DNA of 64,000 nt, taken from Gemmobacter denitrificans (GTDB taxonomy: Bacteria; Pseudomonadota; Alphaproteobacteria; Rhodobacterales; Rhodobacteraceae). Location of the stretch: contig NZ_JBALHR010000003.1 in assembly GCF_036964905.1 (NCBI RefSeq), forward strand, positions 372,001 to 436,000, written 5' to 3'. The notes under the pieces were generated by a model, which ran no database searches, was not told the origin of the DNA, and worked only from the letters and a program-made list of their open reading frames with translations. Position numbers and translations under genes: made by a program. Shown piece after piece: positions 26,264-34,305 of the stretch. Each line of letters opens with the position of its first letter. Within the stretch, counting starts at the first letter, position 1.

Positions 26264-27213
26264 AATACACCCGCAAGGATGCCAAGGCCCATGCCTTTGC
26301 CCATATGAAAGGCATCTGGGCCGCCGGGCTGATGCCGTTTCGCGACGATCTGTCGATCGACGAAGAGGGCTTTGCCGCAAACATGAACCACTGGATCACC
26401 GATCTGGGGATCGACGGGTTCTTCATCGCGGGCAAGCAGGGCGAGTTCTTTTCCATGTCGGTCGAAGAGCGAAAGCGCGCCTTCGATCTGGCGGTGCAGG
26501 CAGCGGATGGTCGCGCGCAGACCATCATGTCCTGTTCCGATCAGAACATGGATGTGGTCATCGACCTGGCCCGCCACGCGCAATCCTGCGGTGCCGATTA
26601 CATCGTGGTGCATGCGCCGGTGCTGCACTTCTTCAAGGAACAGGATGAAACCCTGATCCGCTATTACGAAACCATCGCCAGCAAGGTGGATATCGGCATC
26701 GCCCTGTGGAGCCACCCGGACAGCGGCTATCTGATGAGCCCGCAACTGTGCAACCGGCTGGCCGATATCGAAACTGTGGTGGCGATCAAGTATTCCACCC
26801 CGCGTCCGATGTATGTGGAACTGTCGCGGCTGGCCGGGGATCGGATGATTGTGTCCACCGCGTCAGAAGAGGAATGGCTGGACAACATCCTTGAACTGGA
26901 TTGGCGGCTGTATCTGTGTTCCTCGCCGCCCTATCTGATCCAGACGGCCGCCGACCGGCGGATGCGGGCCTATACCGATGCGGCCTTTGCCGGGGATGTG
27001 GCCACGGCCCGCGCGATCCGTGACAGCCTGGAACCGGTGCGCCATGCGCTGAAATCGACCCGGCCCGCCGAAAAGCCCCATGCCCACCAGAAATACTGGC
27101 AAGAGCTGCTGGGCCAGACCGGGGGGCGGGTGCGCCCGCCCTGCCTGGAACTGACAGAAGCGGAAAAAACCCAAACACGGCTTGCATTCGAAGCCTGCGG
27201 CCTCAAACTGTGA
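26260..27213 (+). CDS. DHDPS/NAL-family lyase
   Basis: A 317-residue TIM-barrel Schiff-base lyase of the dihydrodipicolinate synthase/N-acetylneuraminate lyase family. GKQGEFFSMSVEER corresponds to the substrate-binding loop, and Lys177 in VAIKYSTP is the Schiff-base lysine. The usual Tyr of the YNxP motif is replaced (ALWSHPDSGY), which argues against true DHDPS activity and for a different aldolase or hydratase role. A GTG start overlaps the ALDH stop, and AGGAG lies just upstream. Family relatives split or hydrate pyruvate-linked compounds in catabolic routes. The reaction here is not known. Confidence 0.85.
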   Translation: MKYTRKDAKAHAFAHMKGIWAAGLMPFRDDLSIDEEGFAANMNHWITDLGIDGFFIAGKQGEFFSMSVEERKRAFDLAVQAADGRAQTIMSCSDQNMDVVIDLARHAQSCGADYIVVHAPVLHFFKEQDETLIRYYETIASKVDIGIALWSHPDSGYLMSPQLCNRLADIETVVAIKYSTPRPMYVELSRLAGDRMIVSTASEEEWLDNILELDWRLYLCSSPPYLIQTAADRRMRAYTDAAFAGDVATARAIRDSLEPVRHALKSTRPAEKPHAHQKYWQELLGQTGGRVRPPCLELTEAEKTQTRLAFEACGLKL

Positions 27214-27229
27214 CCCTGCGGAGGACAAC

Positions 27230-27778
27230 ATGACCCGCCTGAGCGCCTTCAATTTCCAGAAATGGATCGACGAACACAAGCACCTGCTTAAGCCCCCGGT
27301 GGGCAACCAACTGGTGTTCAAGGATGCCGGTCTCATGGTCACCGTGGTGGGTGGCCCGAATGAACGCTGCGACTATCACGATGATCCGGTGGAGGAATTC
27401 TTCTATCAGCTGAAGGGCGACATGCTGCTGAAGCTGCATGACACGGCGACGGGCGAGTTCTACGATGTGCCGATCCGGGAAGGTGACATCTTCCTGCTGC
27501 CCGCGCATATCCGCCATTCGCCGCAGCGCCCGCAAGAAGGATCGATCGGGTTGGTGATCGAGCCGGCCCGCCCCGAAGGCGCGCTGGACGCGATCGAATG
27601 GTATTGCTTCGAATGTAACGCTCGGGTGCATCGGGCCGAGGTGGATCTGGAATCCATCGTCGATGATCTGCCGCCGATCTATGCCGCCTTCTATGCCGAT
27701 GAAACGCTGCGTACCTGCCCGCAATGTGGTGCGCTGCATCCGGGCAAGAAACCTCCGGCGGGCTGGGTGAAGCTGTAG
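27230..27778 (+). CDS. 3-hydroxyanthranilate 3,4-dioxygenase-like cupin
   Basis: A 182-residue iron(II) cupin with the hallmark residues of 3-hydroxyanthranilate dioxygenase: Arg46 and His50 in NERCDYHDD, Glu56 in VEEFFYQ, His96 and Arg100 in IRHSPQR, and Glu111. The C-terminal rubredoxin-like iron site typical of bacterial enzymes is intact (C126/C129 and C163/C166). The enzyme family opens the ring of 3-hydroxyanthranilate. GGAGG precedes the ATG. No ACMS decarboxylase, kynureninase or NAD-synthesis genes are near, so the true substrate may be another amino- or hydroxy-aromatic acid. Confidence 0.88.
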   Translation: MTRLSAFNFQKWIDEHKHLLKPPVGNQLVFKDAGLMVTVVGGPNERCDYHDDPVEEFFYQLKGDMLLKLHDTATGEFYDVPIREGDIFLLPAHIRHSPQRPQEGSIGLVIEPARPEGALDAIEWYCFECNARVHRAEVDLESIVDDLPPIYAAFYADETLRTCPQCGALHPGKKPPAGWVKL

Positions 27779-27867
27779 ATATTTTAGGCTTGAAATAAAT
27801 GGCGGGCATGTCAAACTGGCCCGACAAACAACAAGAACAAGAATCCAACACCAACCGGGAGAACGAG

Positions 27868-29010
27868 ATGAAGCGACTTCTGACCTCTGCCAGCTTGCTT
27901 GTGGCGCTTGCCGTGCCCGCCTTTGCCGAAGGCACCAAGATCGGCGTAATCACCACCCTTTCCGGCCCGGCGGGCTATCTGGGCGAACAGATCCGGGATG
28001 GCCTGACGCTGGGCCTGCAGGCCTCAGGCGCACCGTTCGAACTGGTGGTGGAGGATGACGGCCGCGACCCCAACACCGGGGTGCAGGCCGCCGACCGGAT
28101 GCTGAACGAAGAAGGCATCAAGGTGTTGACCGGCATCGTCTTCTCCAACGTGTCGGGTGCGGTCGTGCCCGAGACGTTGGACGCGGGCGCGATCTATGTC
28201 AGCCCCAATGCCGCGCCGTCGCCACTGGCGGGGGAAAAGTGTCATCCGAATTACTTTGTCGTCAGCTGGCAGAATGACAGCCTGCACGAGGCTTCGGGTG
28301 CGGCGGCCAAGAAGATGGGCTTCACCACTGCCGTCGCGCTGGCCCCCAACTATCAGGCCGGCAAGGATGCCATTGCCGGGTTTGCCCGCGAATTCGGCGG
28401 CGAGGTGACAGAGATCTATACCGGGGTCGAACAGTCTGATTTCGCCGGTGAAATGGCGCAAATTCGCGACAAGGCCCCGCAGGTCGTGTTTCAGTTCCAT
28501 CCGGGCGGGCAGGGCATTGCCTTCCTGAAACAGTATCAGCAGGCCGGGCTTCTGGGCACCGTGCCCATGGTGCTGTCGGAGCCGTCCTATGATGCGGTCA
28601 TCCTGAAGGCTGTCGGCCCTGCGGCCATCGGCATTACCGGCACAACCCACTGGAACGCCGATTTCGAGAATGAAGCGTCGAAGGCCATGGTCGCCGCATG
28701 GGCGGCAGCGCATCCCGACGTTCCGCTGACCACCTATGGCCAACAGGCCTATGATACCGGTCTGCTGATCGGTTCGGCGCTGAACAAGGCGGGCGGCGAT
28801 GGCGATGTCGCGGCGCTGCAGGCGGCGATCAAGGCGGCCGAGTTCACCTCGACCCGGGGCAGCTTTGCCTTTGGCCCGAACCAGCATCCGGTGCAGGACT
28901 GGTACATGACCGCGATCGAAGCCGACGAGGCTGGCAACCCGAAGATCGTGACCAAGGAGAAGATCCGCGAAGCCGTGGGCGACGTCTACGCCGCCAATTG
29001 CAAGATGTGA
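27868..29010 (+). CDS. LIV-type ABC transporter substrate-binding protein
   Basis: A 380-residue periplasmic binding protein of the type I (leucine/amide/aromatic acid) class. A signal peptide (KRLLTSASLLVALAVPAFA) ends at about residue 20, followed by KIGVITTLSGPAGYLGEQIRDG, the usual first strand and binding loop. GGGAGAAC precedes ATG 27868. It heads a five-gene importer and follows the catabolic enzymes, so it probably captures the substrate of the pathway. Members of this class bind amino acids, amides or aromatic acids. Confidence 0.92.
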   Translation: MKRLLTSASLLVALAVPAFAEGTKIGVITTLSGPAGYLGEQIRDGLTLGLQASGAPFELVVEDDGRDPNTGVQAADRMLNEEGIKVLTGIVFSNVSGAVVPETLDAGAIYVSPNAAPSPLAGEKCHPNYFVVSWQNDSLHEASGAAAKKMGFTTAVALAPNYQAGKDAIAGFAREFGGEVTEIYTGVEQSDFAGEMAQIRDKAPQVVFQFHPGGQGIAFLKQYQQAGLLGTVPMVLSEPSYDAVILKAVGPAAIGITGTTHWNADFENEASKAMVAAWAAAHPDVPLTTYGQQAYDTGLLIGSALNKAGGDGDVAALQAAIKAAEFTSTRGSFAFGPNQHPVQDWYMTAIEADEAGNPKIVTKEKIREAVGDVYAANCKM

Positions 29011-29025
29011 TCTGACAACCGGCCC

Positions 29026-29088
29026 GGCCGGAAGGGGCACCTTCCGGCCCTGCAGGCCGGTCACAGGACCGGAAGGGGCACCTTCCGG
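29026..29088 (+). repeat. two tandem hairpins after the binding-protein gene
   Basis: A 20-base unit beginning CCGGAAGGGG occurs twice (29028-29047 and 29069-29088). Each unit is itself an inverted repeat with a four-base GGCA loop, so the transcript would form two near-identical hairpins (10- and 8-bp stems). They lie between the binding-protein stop and the permease start. There is no T tract, so they more likely stabilise the upstream mRNA or dampen read-through, giving more binding protein than permease, than terminate fully. Confidence 0.75.
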
Positions 29089-29126
29089 CCACTTTGCAAC
29101 GGGCTGGCCAGGGGGCGCAGGCGGCA

Positions 29127-30041
29127 ATGATCCTTTTGTTCGAGCAGCTTCTGAACGGGCTGCAATATGGTGTCACACTCTTCTTGCTGGCCGCCGGGCT
29201 GACGCTGATCTTCGGGATCATGGGCGTCATCAACCTGGCCCATGGCGCGCTGTACATGGTCGGGGCCTTTGCCGCGTCCTGGGTGGCGATCCAGACCGGC
29301 AATTTCTGGGCGGGATTGCTGGCCGGGCTGGTGATGGCCGGCCTGATGGGCCTTCTGGTCGAAATGGGCGTGATCCGCAGGCTGTATGACCGCGATCATC
29401 TGGATCAGGTTCTGGCGACTTTCGCGCTTATCCTGATCTTCAACCAAAGCACGGTCCTGATTTTCGGGCGTCAGCCGCTGTTCACCACCTTGCCCGAGAT
29501 CTTTGCGGGCTCGGTCGAGATCGTGCCCGGCCTGCCCTATCCGACCTATCGGTTGTTCGTGATCGGCGTCGGGCTGGCCGTGGCCGTGGGGCTGTACCTG
29601 CTGATCAACAAGACCCGGATCGGCATGTTGGTGCGGGCGGGGGCCACCAACCGGCAGATGGTGCGGGCACTGGGGGTGAACATCCGGGGCCTGTACACCG
29701 CCGTCTTTGCCCTTGGCGCGCTGCTGGCGGGGCTGGCGGGCGTCATGGCCTCGCCCATCGTATCGGTGCAGGTGGGGATGGGGGACGAGATCATTCTAGC
29801 CACCTTTGTGGTGGTGGTGATCGGCGGGGTGGGGTCGGTGAAAGGGGCTTTTGTCGCAGGGATCCTGCTGGGCCTGTTCGACACCATGTTGCGGGCCTTT
29901 CTGCCCGCAACATTGCAACAGGTCATGCCGGGGCCCGAGGCACAGGCGCTTGGTGTCGGGCTGTCCTCCATGGGGATTTATCTGATGATGGCACTTGTCT
30001 TGCTGGTCCGCCCGCGCGGCCTGTTCGCGGCACGGGGGTAA
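29127..30041 (+). CDS. LIV-type ABC permease, LivH family
   Basis: A 304-residue inner-membrane permease with about eight hydrophobic segments. It starts LLFEQLLNGLQYGVTLFLLAAGLTLIFGIMGVINLAHG (in part), the standard LivH N terminus, and has VVVIGGVGSVKGAFVAG near the end, the site contacting the ATPases. An in-frame earlier start exists, but ATG 29127 begins the conserved sequence. It is partnered with the LivM-like protein encoded 6 bases downstream. Confidence 0.93.
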   Translation: MILLFEQLLNGLQYGVTLFLLAAGLTLIFGIMGVINLAHGALYMVGAFAASWVAIQTGNFWAGLLAGLVMAGLMGLLVEMGVIRRLYDRDHLDQVLATFALILIFNQSTVLIFGRQPLFTTLPEIFAGSVEIVPGLPYPTYRLFVIGVGLAVAVGLYLLINKTRIGMLVRAGATNRQMVRALGVNIRGLYTAVFALGALLAGLAGVMASPIVSVQVGMGDEIILATFVVVVIGGVGSVKGAFVAGILLGLFDTMLRAFLPATLQQVMPGPEAQALGVGLSSMGIYLMMALVLLVRPRGLFAARG

Positions 30042-30047
30042 ACGGGC

Positions 30048-31022
30048 ATGACACGCGAAAATCTCTGGCTTCTGGTAGTGTTTGTCGCCCTAGCGCTGGT
30101 GCCCTTTGCCGCCGAACTGACAGGGCAGACCAGCTGGACCCGCCTTGTCGGGCAGGCGCTGATCTATGGCATGGCAGCGGCCAGTCTGAATTTCATCCTG
30201 GGTTATGGCGGGATGGTCAGTTTTGGGCATGCGGCTTTTTTCGGGATCGGCGGCTATGTGGTGGGTATCCTGTATCACCATTTTGATGCTGGTACCTCGT
30301 TTCTGGGCGTGATCCCCGGCACGGATCAGATGCTGATCACGCTTCCCGCCGCAATCCTTGTGGCCGGGCTGGCGGCAGCGCTGGTGGGGGCCTTGTCGCT
30401 GCGCACCGGGGGCGTGCAGTTCATCATGATCACGCTGGCCTTTGCGCAGATGTTCTTCTTCCTGTTCATCTCGCTCAAGACTTATGGCGGCGAGGACGGC
30501 ATCATGGTGCGCCGCACCAACAGCCTGCCGGGGCTGAACATGAAGGACAAGGCGACGCTTTACTGGGTCGTGCTGGTCTTTGCCGCAGCCTATTACCTGT
30601 TCCTGCGGCGGCTGGTCCAATCCTCGTTTGGCCAGATCATCGCGGGCATCCGCCAGAATGAACGGCGCATGGCGGCCATGGGCATTTCGACCTATCGCTA
30701 CAAGCTGGTGGCGTTCATCCTGTCGGGCATGGGGGCGGGGTTGGCGGGCGCCTTGATGGTAAACTTCCTGCGCTTTACCTCGCCCGACATGATGCATTGG
30801 ACTCGGTCGGGCGAGCTGATGGTGATGGTCATTCTGGGCGGGGTGGGCACCCTGGCCGGGCCGTTCATCGGGGCCGGTGCACTGTTCACGCTGGAAACCA
30901 CGCTGGCCCGCTACACCGAACACTGGATGCTGCCGGTGGGCATCCTGTTGCTGGTTGTTGTGCTGACGTCACGCGGCGGGCTGATGGCGCTGATCCGCAA
31001 GCTGACAGGGGGCCGGGCATGA
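30048..31022 (+). CDS. LIV-type ABC permease, LivM family
   Basis: A 324-residue inner-membrane permease. AAASLNFILGYGGMVSFGHAAFFGIGGYVVG (in part) is the LivM signature, and MVILGGVGTLAGPFIGAG is the coupling region. It pairs with the preceding LivH-like protein to form the translocation channel. Its stop overlaps the ATG of the ATPase gene (ATGA). The C terminus ends shortly after GLMALIRKLTGG, within the normal length range. Confidence 0.93.
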   Translation: MTRENLWLLVVFVALALVPFAAELTGQTSWTRLVGQALIYGMAAASLNFILGYGGMVSFGHAAFFGIGGYVVGILYHHFDAGTSFLGVIPGTDQMLITLPAAILVAGLAAALVGALSLRTGGVQFIMITLAFAQMFFFLFISLKTYGGEDGIMVRRTNSLPGLNMKDKATLYWVVLVFAAAYYLFLRRLVQSSFGQIIAGIRQNERRMAAMGISTYRYKLVAFILSGMGAGLAGALMVNFLRFTSPDMMHWTRSGELMVMVILGGVGTLAGPFIGAGALFTLETTLARYTEHWMLPVGILLLVVVLTSRGGLMALIRKLTGGRA

Positions 31023-31768
31023 CGCATGTGCTGGAGATATCCGGTCTGGTCAAGACCTTCGGCGGGCTGACAGCCACCGACCATGTATCGCTGACGGTGA
31101 ACAGCGGCGAGATACATGCGCTGATCGGGCCGAACGGGGCCGGAAAATCGACGCTGATCAACCAGATTTGCGGCGAACTGATCCCGAATGCCGGGCAGAT
31201 CCATCTGGCGGGCCGCGATATCACCCGGCTTGCGCCTGCGGAACGTGTGGCGCTTGGGTTGGGGCGGACATTCCAGATCACCTCGCTGCTGGATGACATG
31301 ACGGTGCGGGAGAACCTGGGTCTGGTCATTCAGGCGCGGGAAGGCGGCAATTTCCGTATCTTCGACCGTGCCGTCCGCCGCGCCGAAATCTGGGATGAGG
31401 TGGAGCAAAGCCTTCAGACATCGGCGCTGGCAGTTCGGGCCGGGGTGCGGGTGGCCGATCTGGCGCATGGCGAAAAGAAGCAACTGGAGCTGCTGATGGC
31501 ACTGGCGCAGCGGCCCCGGCTTCTGTTGCTGGATGAACCGATGGCGGGTCTGGGTCATCTGGAAAGCCAGCAGATGATCGCCGCCCTGCACGCCGCGCGT
31601 GCGGAATGTGCGATGCTGCTGGTGGAACATGACATGGAGGCGGTCTTTGCACTGGCCGACCGCATTTCGGTGCTGGTCTATGGCCGGATCATTGCGGCAG
31701 GAACGGCCGATGACATCCGCGCCAACCCCGCCGTGCGCGAAGCCTATCTGGGGGAGGAGGACGCCTGA
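31019..31768 (+). CDS. LIV-type ABC ATPase, LivG family
   Basis: A 249-residue ATPase. Walker A is GPNGAGKST, the signature region is LAHGEKKQLELLMAL (the degenerate form usual for LivG), and Walker B is LLLLDEPMAGLG followed by the switch His in LLVEHDMEAVF. ATG 31019 overlaps the LivM stop; the longer open frame upstream lies inside livM and is not used. Its stop and the next ATG share one base (TGATG). Confidence 0.94.
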   Translation: MTHVLEISGLVKTFGGLTATDHVSLTVNSGEIHALIGPNGAGKSTLINQICGELIPNAGQIHLAGRDITRLAPAERVALGLGRTFQITSLLDDMTVRENLGLVIQAREGGNFRIFDRAVRRAEIWDEVEQSLQTSALAVRAGVRVADLAHGEKKQLELLMALAQRPRLLLLDEPMAGLGHLESQQMIAALHAARAECAMLLVEHDMEAVFALADRISVLVYGRIIAAGTADDIRANPAVREAYLGEEDA

Positions 31769-32469
31769 TGCTGTCTGTCCGCAATCTGCAAGCCGGCTAT
31801 GGGGCCAGTCAGGTGCTGTTCGACATCTCGCTTGATATTCATGAGGGCGAGGTGGTCACCCTGATGGGGCGCAATGGCATGGGTAAGACTACCACGGTGC
31901 GCAGCATCATGGGGCTTGTCAGCCCGCGCGGCGGCGCGGTGGAGTATGACGGGCGTGCCATCGGCGGGCTGCCACCGGAAAAGGTGGCACGGCTGGGCTT
32001 CGGTCTGGTGCCCGAGGGGCGGCAGATATTCCCGACTCTGAGCGTGCGGGAAAATCTGGTGGCAACGGCGGCCAACCGGCGCGGCGCGGCTTCGCCCTGG
32101 ACGCTGGCGCGCATCTATGACCTGTTTCCACGGCTGGGCGAACGCGCCGGGCAGTTGGCCAGCACCCTGTCGGGGGGCGAACAGCAGATGCTGGCGGTGG
32201 GCCGCGCATTGATGACCAATCCGCGCCTGTTGATCCTGGACGAGGCGACCGAAGGGCTGGCCCCGGTGATCCGCGCCGAGATCTGGCATGTGGTCGAACG
32301 TCTGAAACAGGAAGGCCAATCCATCCTGCTGATCGACAAGACCTTCTCGGTGCTCAAGCGTTTGGCTGACCGGCACTTCATTCTGGAAAAGGGCGTGACC
32401 GTCTGGTCCGGCACCAGCGCCGACCTGACCCGCGATCATGATGCGGTGCAGGCTTGGGTGGGGGTGTGA
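31768..32469 (+). CDS. LIV-type ABC ATPase, LivF family
   Basis: A 233-residue ATPase. It has Walker A GRNGMGKTT, signature LSGGEQQMLAVGRAL and Walker B LLILDEATEGLAP. The switch region reads LIDKTF where most LivF proteins have a V-E-H or D-Q sequence, so the His switch is replaced by Lys; this occurs in some LivF homologues. It completes the importer. It shares a single base with both the preceding and following genes. Confidence 0.93.
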   Translation: MLSVRNLQAGYGASQVLFDISLDIHEGEVVTLMGRNGMGKTTTVRSIMGLVSPRGGAVEYDGRAIGGLPPEKVARLGFGLVPEGRQIFPTLSVRENLVATAANRRGAASPWTLARIYDLFPRLGERAGQLASTLSGGEQQMLAVGRALMTNPRLLILDEATEGLAPVIRAEIWHVVERLKQEGQSILLIDKTFSVLKRLADRHFILEKGVTVWSGTSADLTRDHDAVQAWVGV

Positions 32470-33248
32470 TGCGGCTGGTTCTGATCGGATGGGGGGCGAT
32501 CGGCGCCGAAGTGGCCCGCCTTCTGATGGCCCGCAAGGCCCCGGTCGATCTGGTGGCCGTAGGGCTGCGCGCCCCGCGCGACGGCCTGCCCTGTCCGGTG
32601 CTGACCGATCCGGCCGATCTGGCCGCGCTTCGCCCCGATCTGGTGGTCGAGGCGGCCGGGCGGGCAGCTGTGCTGCCCTGGGGGCTGGCGGCCTTGCGCG
32701 CGGGTGCGGATTTCGCACCGGCCTCGACTTCTGCCTTTGCCGAAGACGGGGTGCTGGACCGACTGGTCGATCTGGCGCGGGCGCAGGGGCGGCAGGTGGT
32801 CATCCCGCCCGGGGCCCTGGGCGGGATCGGCGCGCTGGCTGCGGCGGCCCGGCTTCCGCTGGATTCAGTGATCCACGAGGTGATCAAGCCCGCTCGCGCC
32901 TGGCAGGGCACCGAAGCCGAAAGCCTGTGCGATCTGTCCGGCCTTGCCGCACCTACCGTGTTCTTCGAAGGTCCGGCGCGCGAGGCTGCCCGGCGCTTTC
33001 CGCAGAATGCCAATGTGGCGCTGATTACGGCGCTGGCGGGCCTTGGGGCTGATGCCACCCGGATTCGACTGATCGCCGATCCGGCGGCGGGGGCAAACCG
33101 TCACCGGGTGCTGGCGCAAGGGGCTTTCGGGCGGATGGAGATCACGCTGGACAATCTGCCGCTGGCAGGAAACCCGAAATCATCGGCGCTGACGGCCTTG
33201 TCGCTGCTGCGGCTGATCGAAAATCGGGCAGGCGCGCTGGTGATCTGA
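32469..33248 (+). CDS. aspartate dehydrogenase family protein
   Basis: A 259-residue NAD(P)-dependent enzyme of the L-aspartate dehydrogenase (NadX/DUF108) family. The Rossmann motif GWGAIG is at residues 7-12, PDLVVEAAG follows, and the substrate domain holds VIPPGALGGIGAL and FPQNANVALITALAG, all family landmarks. The reaction is reversible oxidation of aspartate to iminoaspartate. It is the last gene of the importer operon (one-base overlap), not beside nadA or nadC, so a role in catabolism of an amino-acid-like compound is more likely than in NAD synthesis. Confidence 0.85.
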   Translation: MRLVLIGWGAIGAEVARLLMARKAPVDLVAVGLRAPRDGLPCPVLTDPADLAALRPDLVVEAAGRAAVLPWGLAALRAGADFAPASTSAFAEDGVLDRLVDLARAQGRQVVIPPGALGGIGALAAAARLPLDSVIHEVIKPARAWQGTEAESLCDLSGLAAPTVFFEGPAREAARRFPQNANVALITALAGLGADATRIRLIADPAAGANRHRVLAQGAFGRMEITLDNLPLAGNPKSSALTALSLLRLIENRAGALVI

Positions 33249-33252
33249 CGGA

Positions 33253-34302
33253 TCAGCGCCGCCGCGCCATCATCCAGATAAAGAAAATCCCGCCGATCAA
33301 CCCGGTGACGACGCCGATGGGCATGTCTTCGGGGGCCATGACCACACGCGCGGCGGCGTCGGCCCAGATCAGGAACACCGCACCGGCCAGCGCCGATCCG
33401 GGCAGGACGCGGGCATTGTCGCCCCCCGCCATCAGCCGCACCAGATGCGGCATCATCAGTCCGACAAAGCCGATCAGGCCCGAAAACGCCACCATGACCC
33501 CGGTGATCAGCGCTGCCGCGACGAAAACGGTCAGCCGGAAACGGCCCACCTCGATCCCCAGGCTGGCGGCGGTTTCATCGCCCAGGCTCATGGCGTTCAG
33601 CCGCCCGGCCTGCGCCCATAGCCACACTCCGCAGGGCAGCAGCACCGCCAGCGGCCAGATCAGATGGCTCCATTGTGCCAGCCCCAACCCGCCCAGCATC
33701 CAGAACACAACCGTATGTGTGGCGCGGGGATCGCCCAGAAAGATCAGGATATTGGCCCCGGCCAGAATGACAAAGCTGACCGCGACCCCGGCCAGCACCA
33801 GCCGGTCGGCGCTGCTCGCCCCGGCCAGCTGTGCCACGCCAAGCACCAGAGCCGTGGCCAGCAGTGCCCCGCCAAAGGCCATCAGCGGCACCGTCAGCAG
33901 GCCTAGGAACATGCCGGTATGCAGCAGCGCCGCAATAGCCCCGAAGGCCCCGCCCGAGGAAATGCCCAGCAAATGCGGATCGGCCAGCGGGTTGCGGGTA
34001 ACCGATTGCAGCGCCGCCCCCACCAGCCCAAGGCCTGCCCCCACCAGCCCAGCCAGCAACACACGGGGAAAGCGGATTTCCCAGACGATATTGGCGCGGC
34101 CCGTGCTCCAGTCCGGTGTCACCAGCCCCGGCGCGACATGGTCAAGCGCGATGGCCCAGACCGTGCCGGGTGGGATCGCCACCGATCCGACCGAGACGGC
34201 CAGAACGACCGAAACCAGCACCACCACCCCCGCCAGCAGGGCAAGGCCAGAGCCTGTGCCAACCCGGCGGGCCAGTGAAACGGGGGCGGTGGTGTCGGCC
34301 AT
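33253..34302 (-). CDS. FecCD/BtuC-type ABC permease
   Basis: A 349-residue inner-membrane permease for iron-chelate or cobalamin import. The family's ten-helix pattern is visible with RLPRVL-like FPRVLLAGLVGAGLGLVGAALQ, the NPLADPHLLGISSGG motif and PHLVRLMAGGDNARVLPGSAL near the C-terminal coupling helix. It is the last gene of a four-gene unit behind a cobalamin riboswitch, which favours B12 or a corrinoid/cobalt compound over a siderophore. It converges on the aspartate-dehydrogenase-like gene, with a 4-base gap. Confidence 0.9.
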   Translation of the reverse strand: MADTTAPVSLARRVGTGSGLALLAGVVVLVSVVLAVSVGSVAIPPGTVWAIALDHVAPGLVTPDWSTGRANIVWEIRFPRVLLAGLVGAGLGLVGAALQSVTRNPLADPHLLGISSGGAFGAIAALLHTGMFLGLLTVPLMAFGGALLATALVLGVAQLAGASSADRLVLAGVAVSFVILAGANILIFLGDPRATHTVVFWMLGGLGLAQWSHLIWPLAVLLPCGVWLWAQAGRLNAMSLGDETAASLGIEVGRFRLTVFVAAALITGVMVAFSGLIGFVGLMMPHLVRLMAGGDNARVLPGSALAGAVFLIWADAAARVVMAPEDMPIGVVTGLIGGIFFIWMMARRR

Positions 34303-34305
34303 GCC

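Noticed and set aside
27230..27778. Assignment of the cupin to NAD (quinolinate) biosynthesis
   Set aside because: No kynurenine-pathway or nadC-type neighbours; operon context is a transporter plus catabolic enzymes.
32469..33248. NadX in de novo NAD synthesis
   Set aside because: It is translationally coupled to an importer and not to nadA/nadC, so a catabolic role is more likely.
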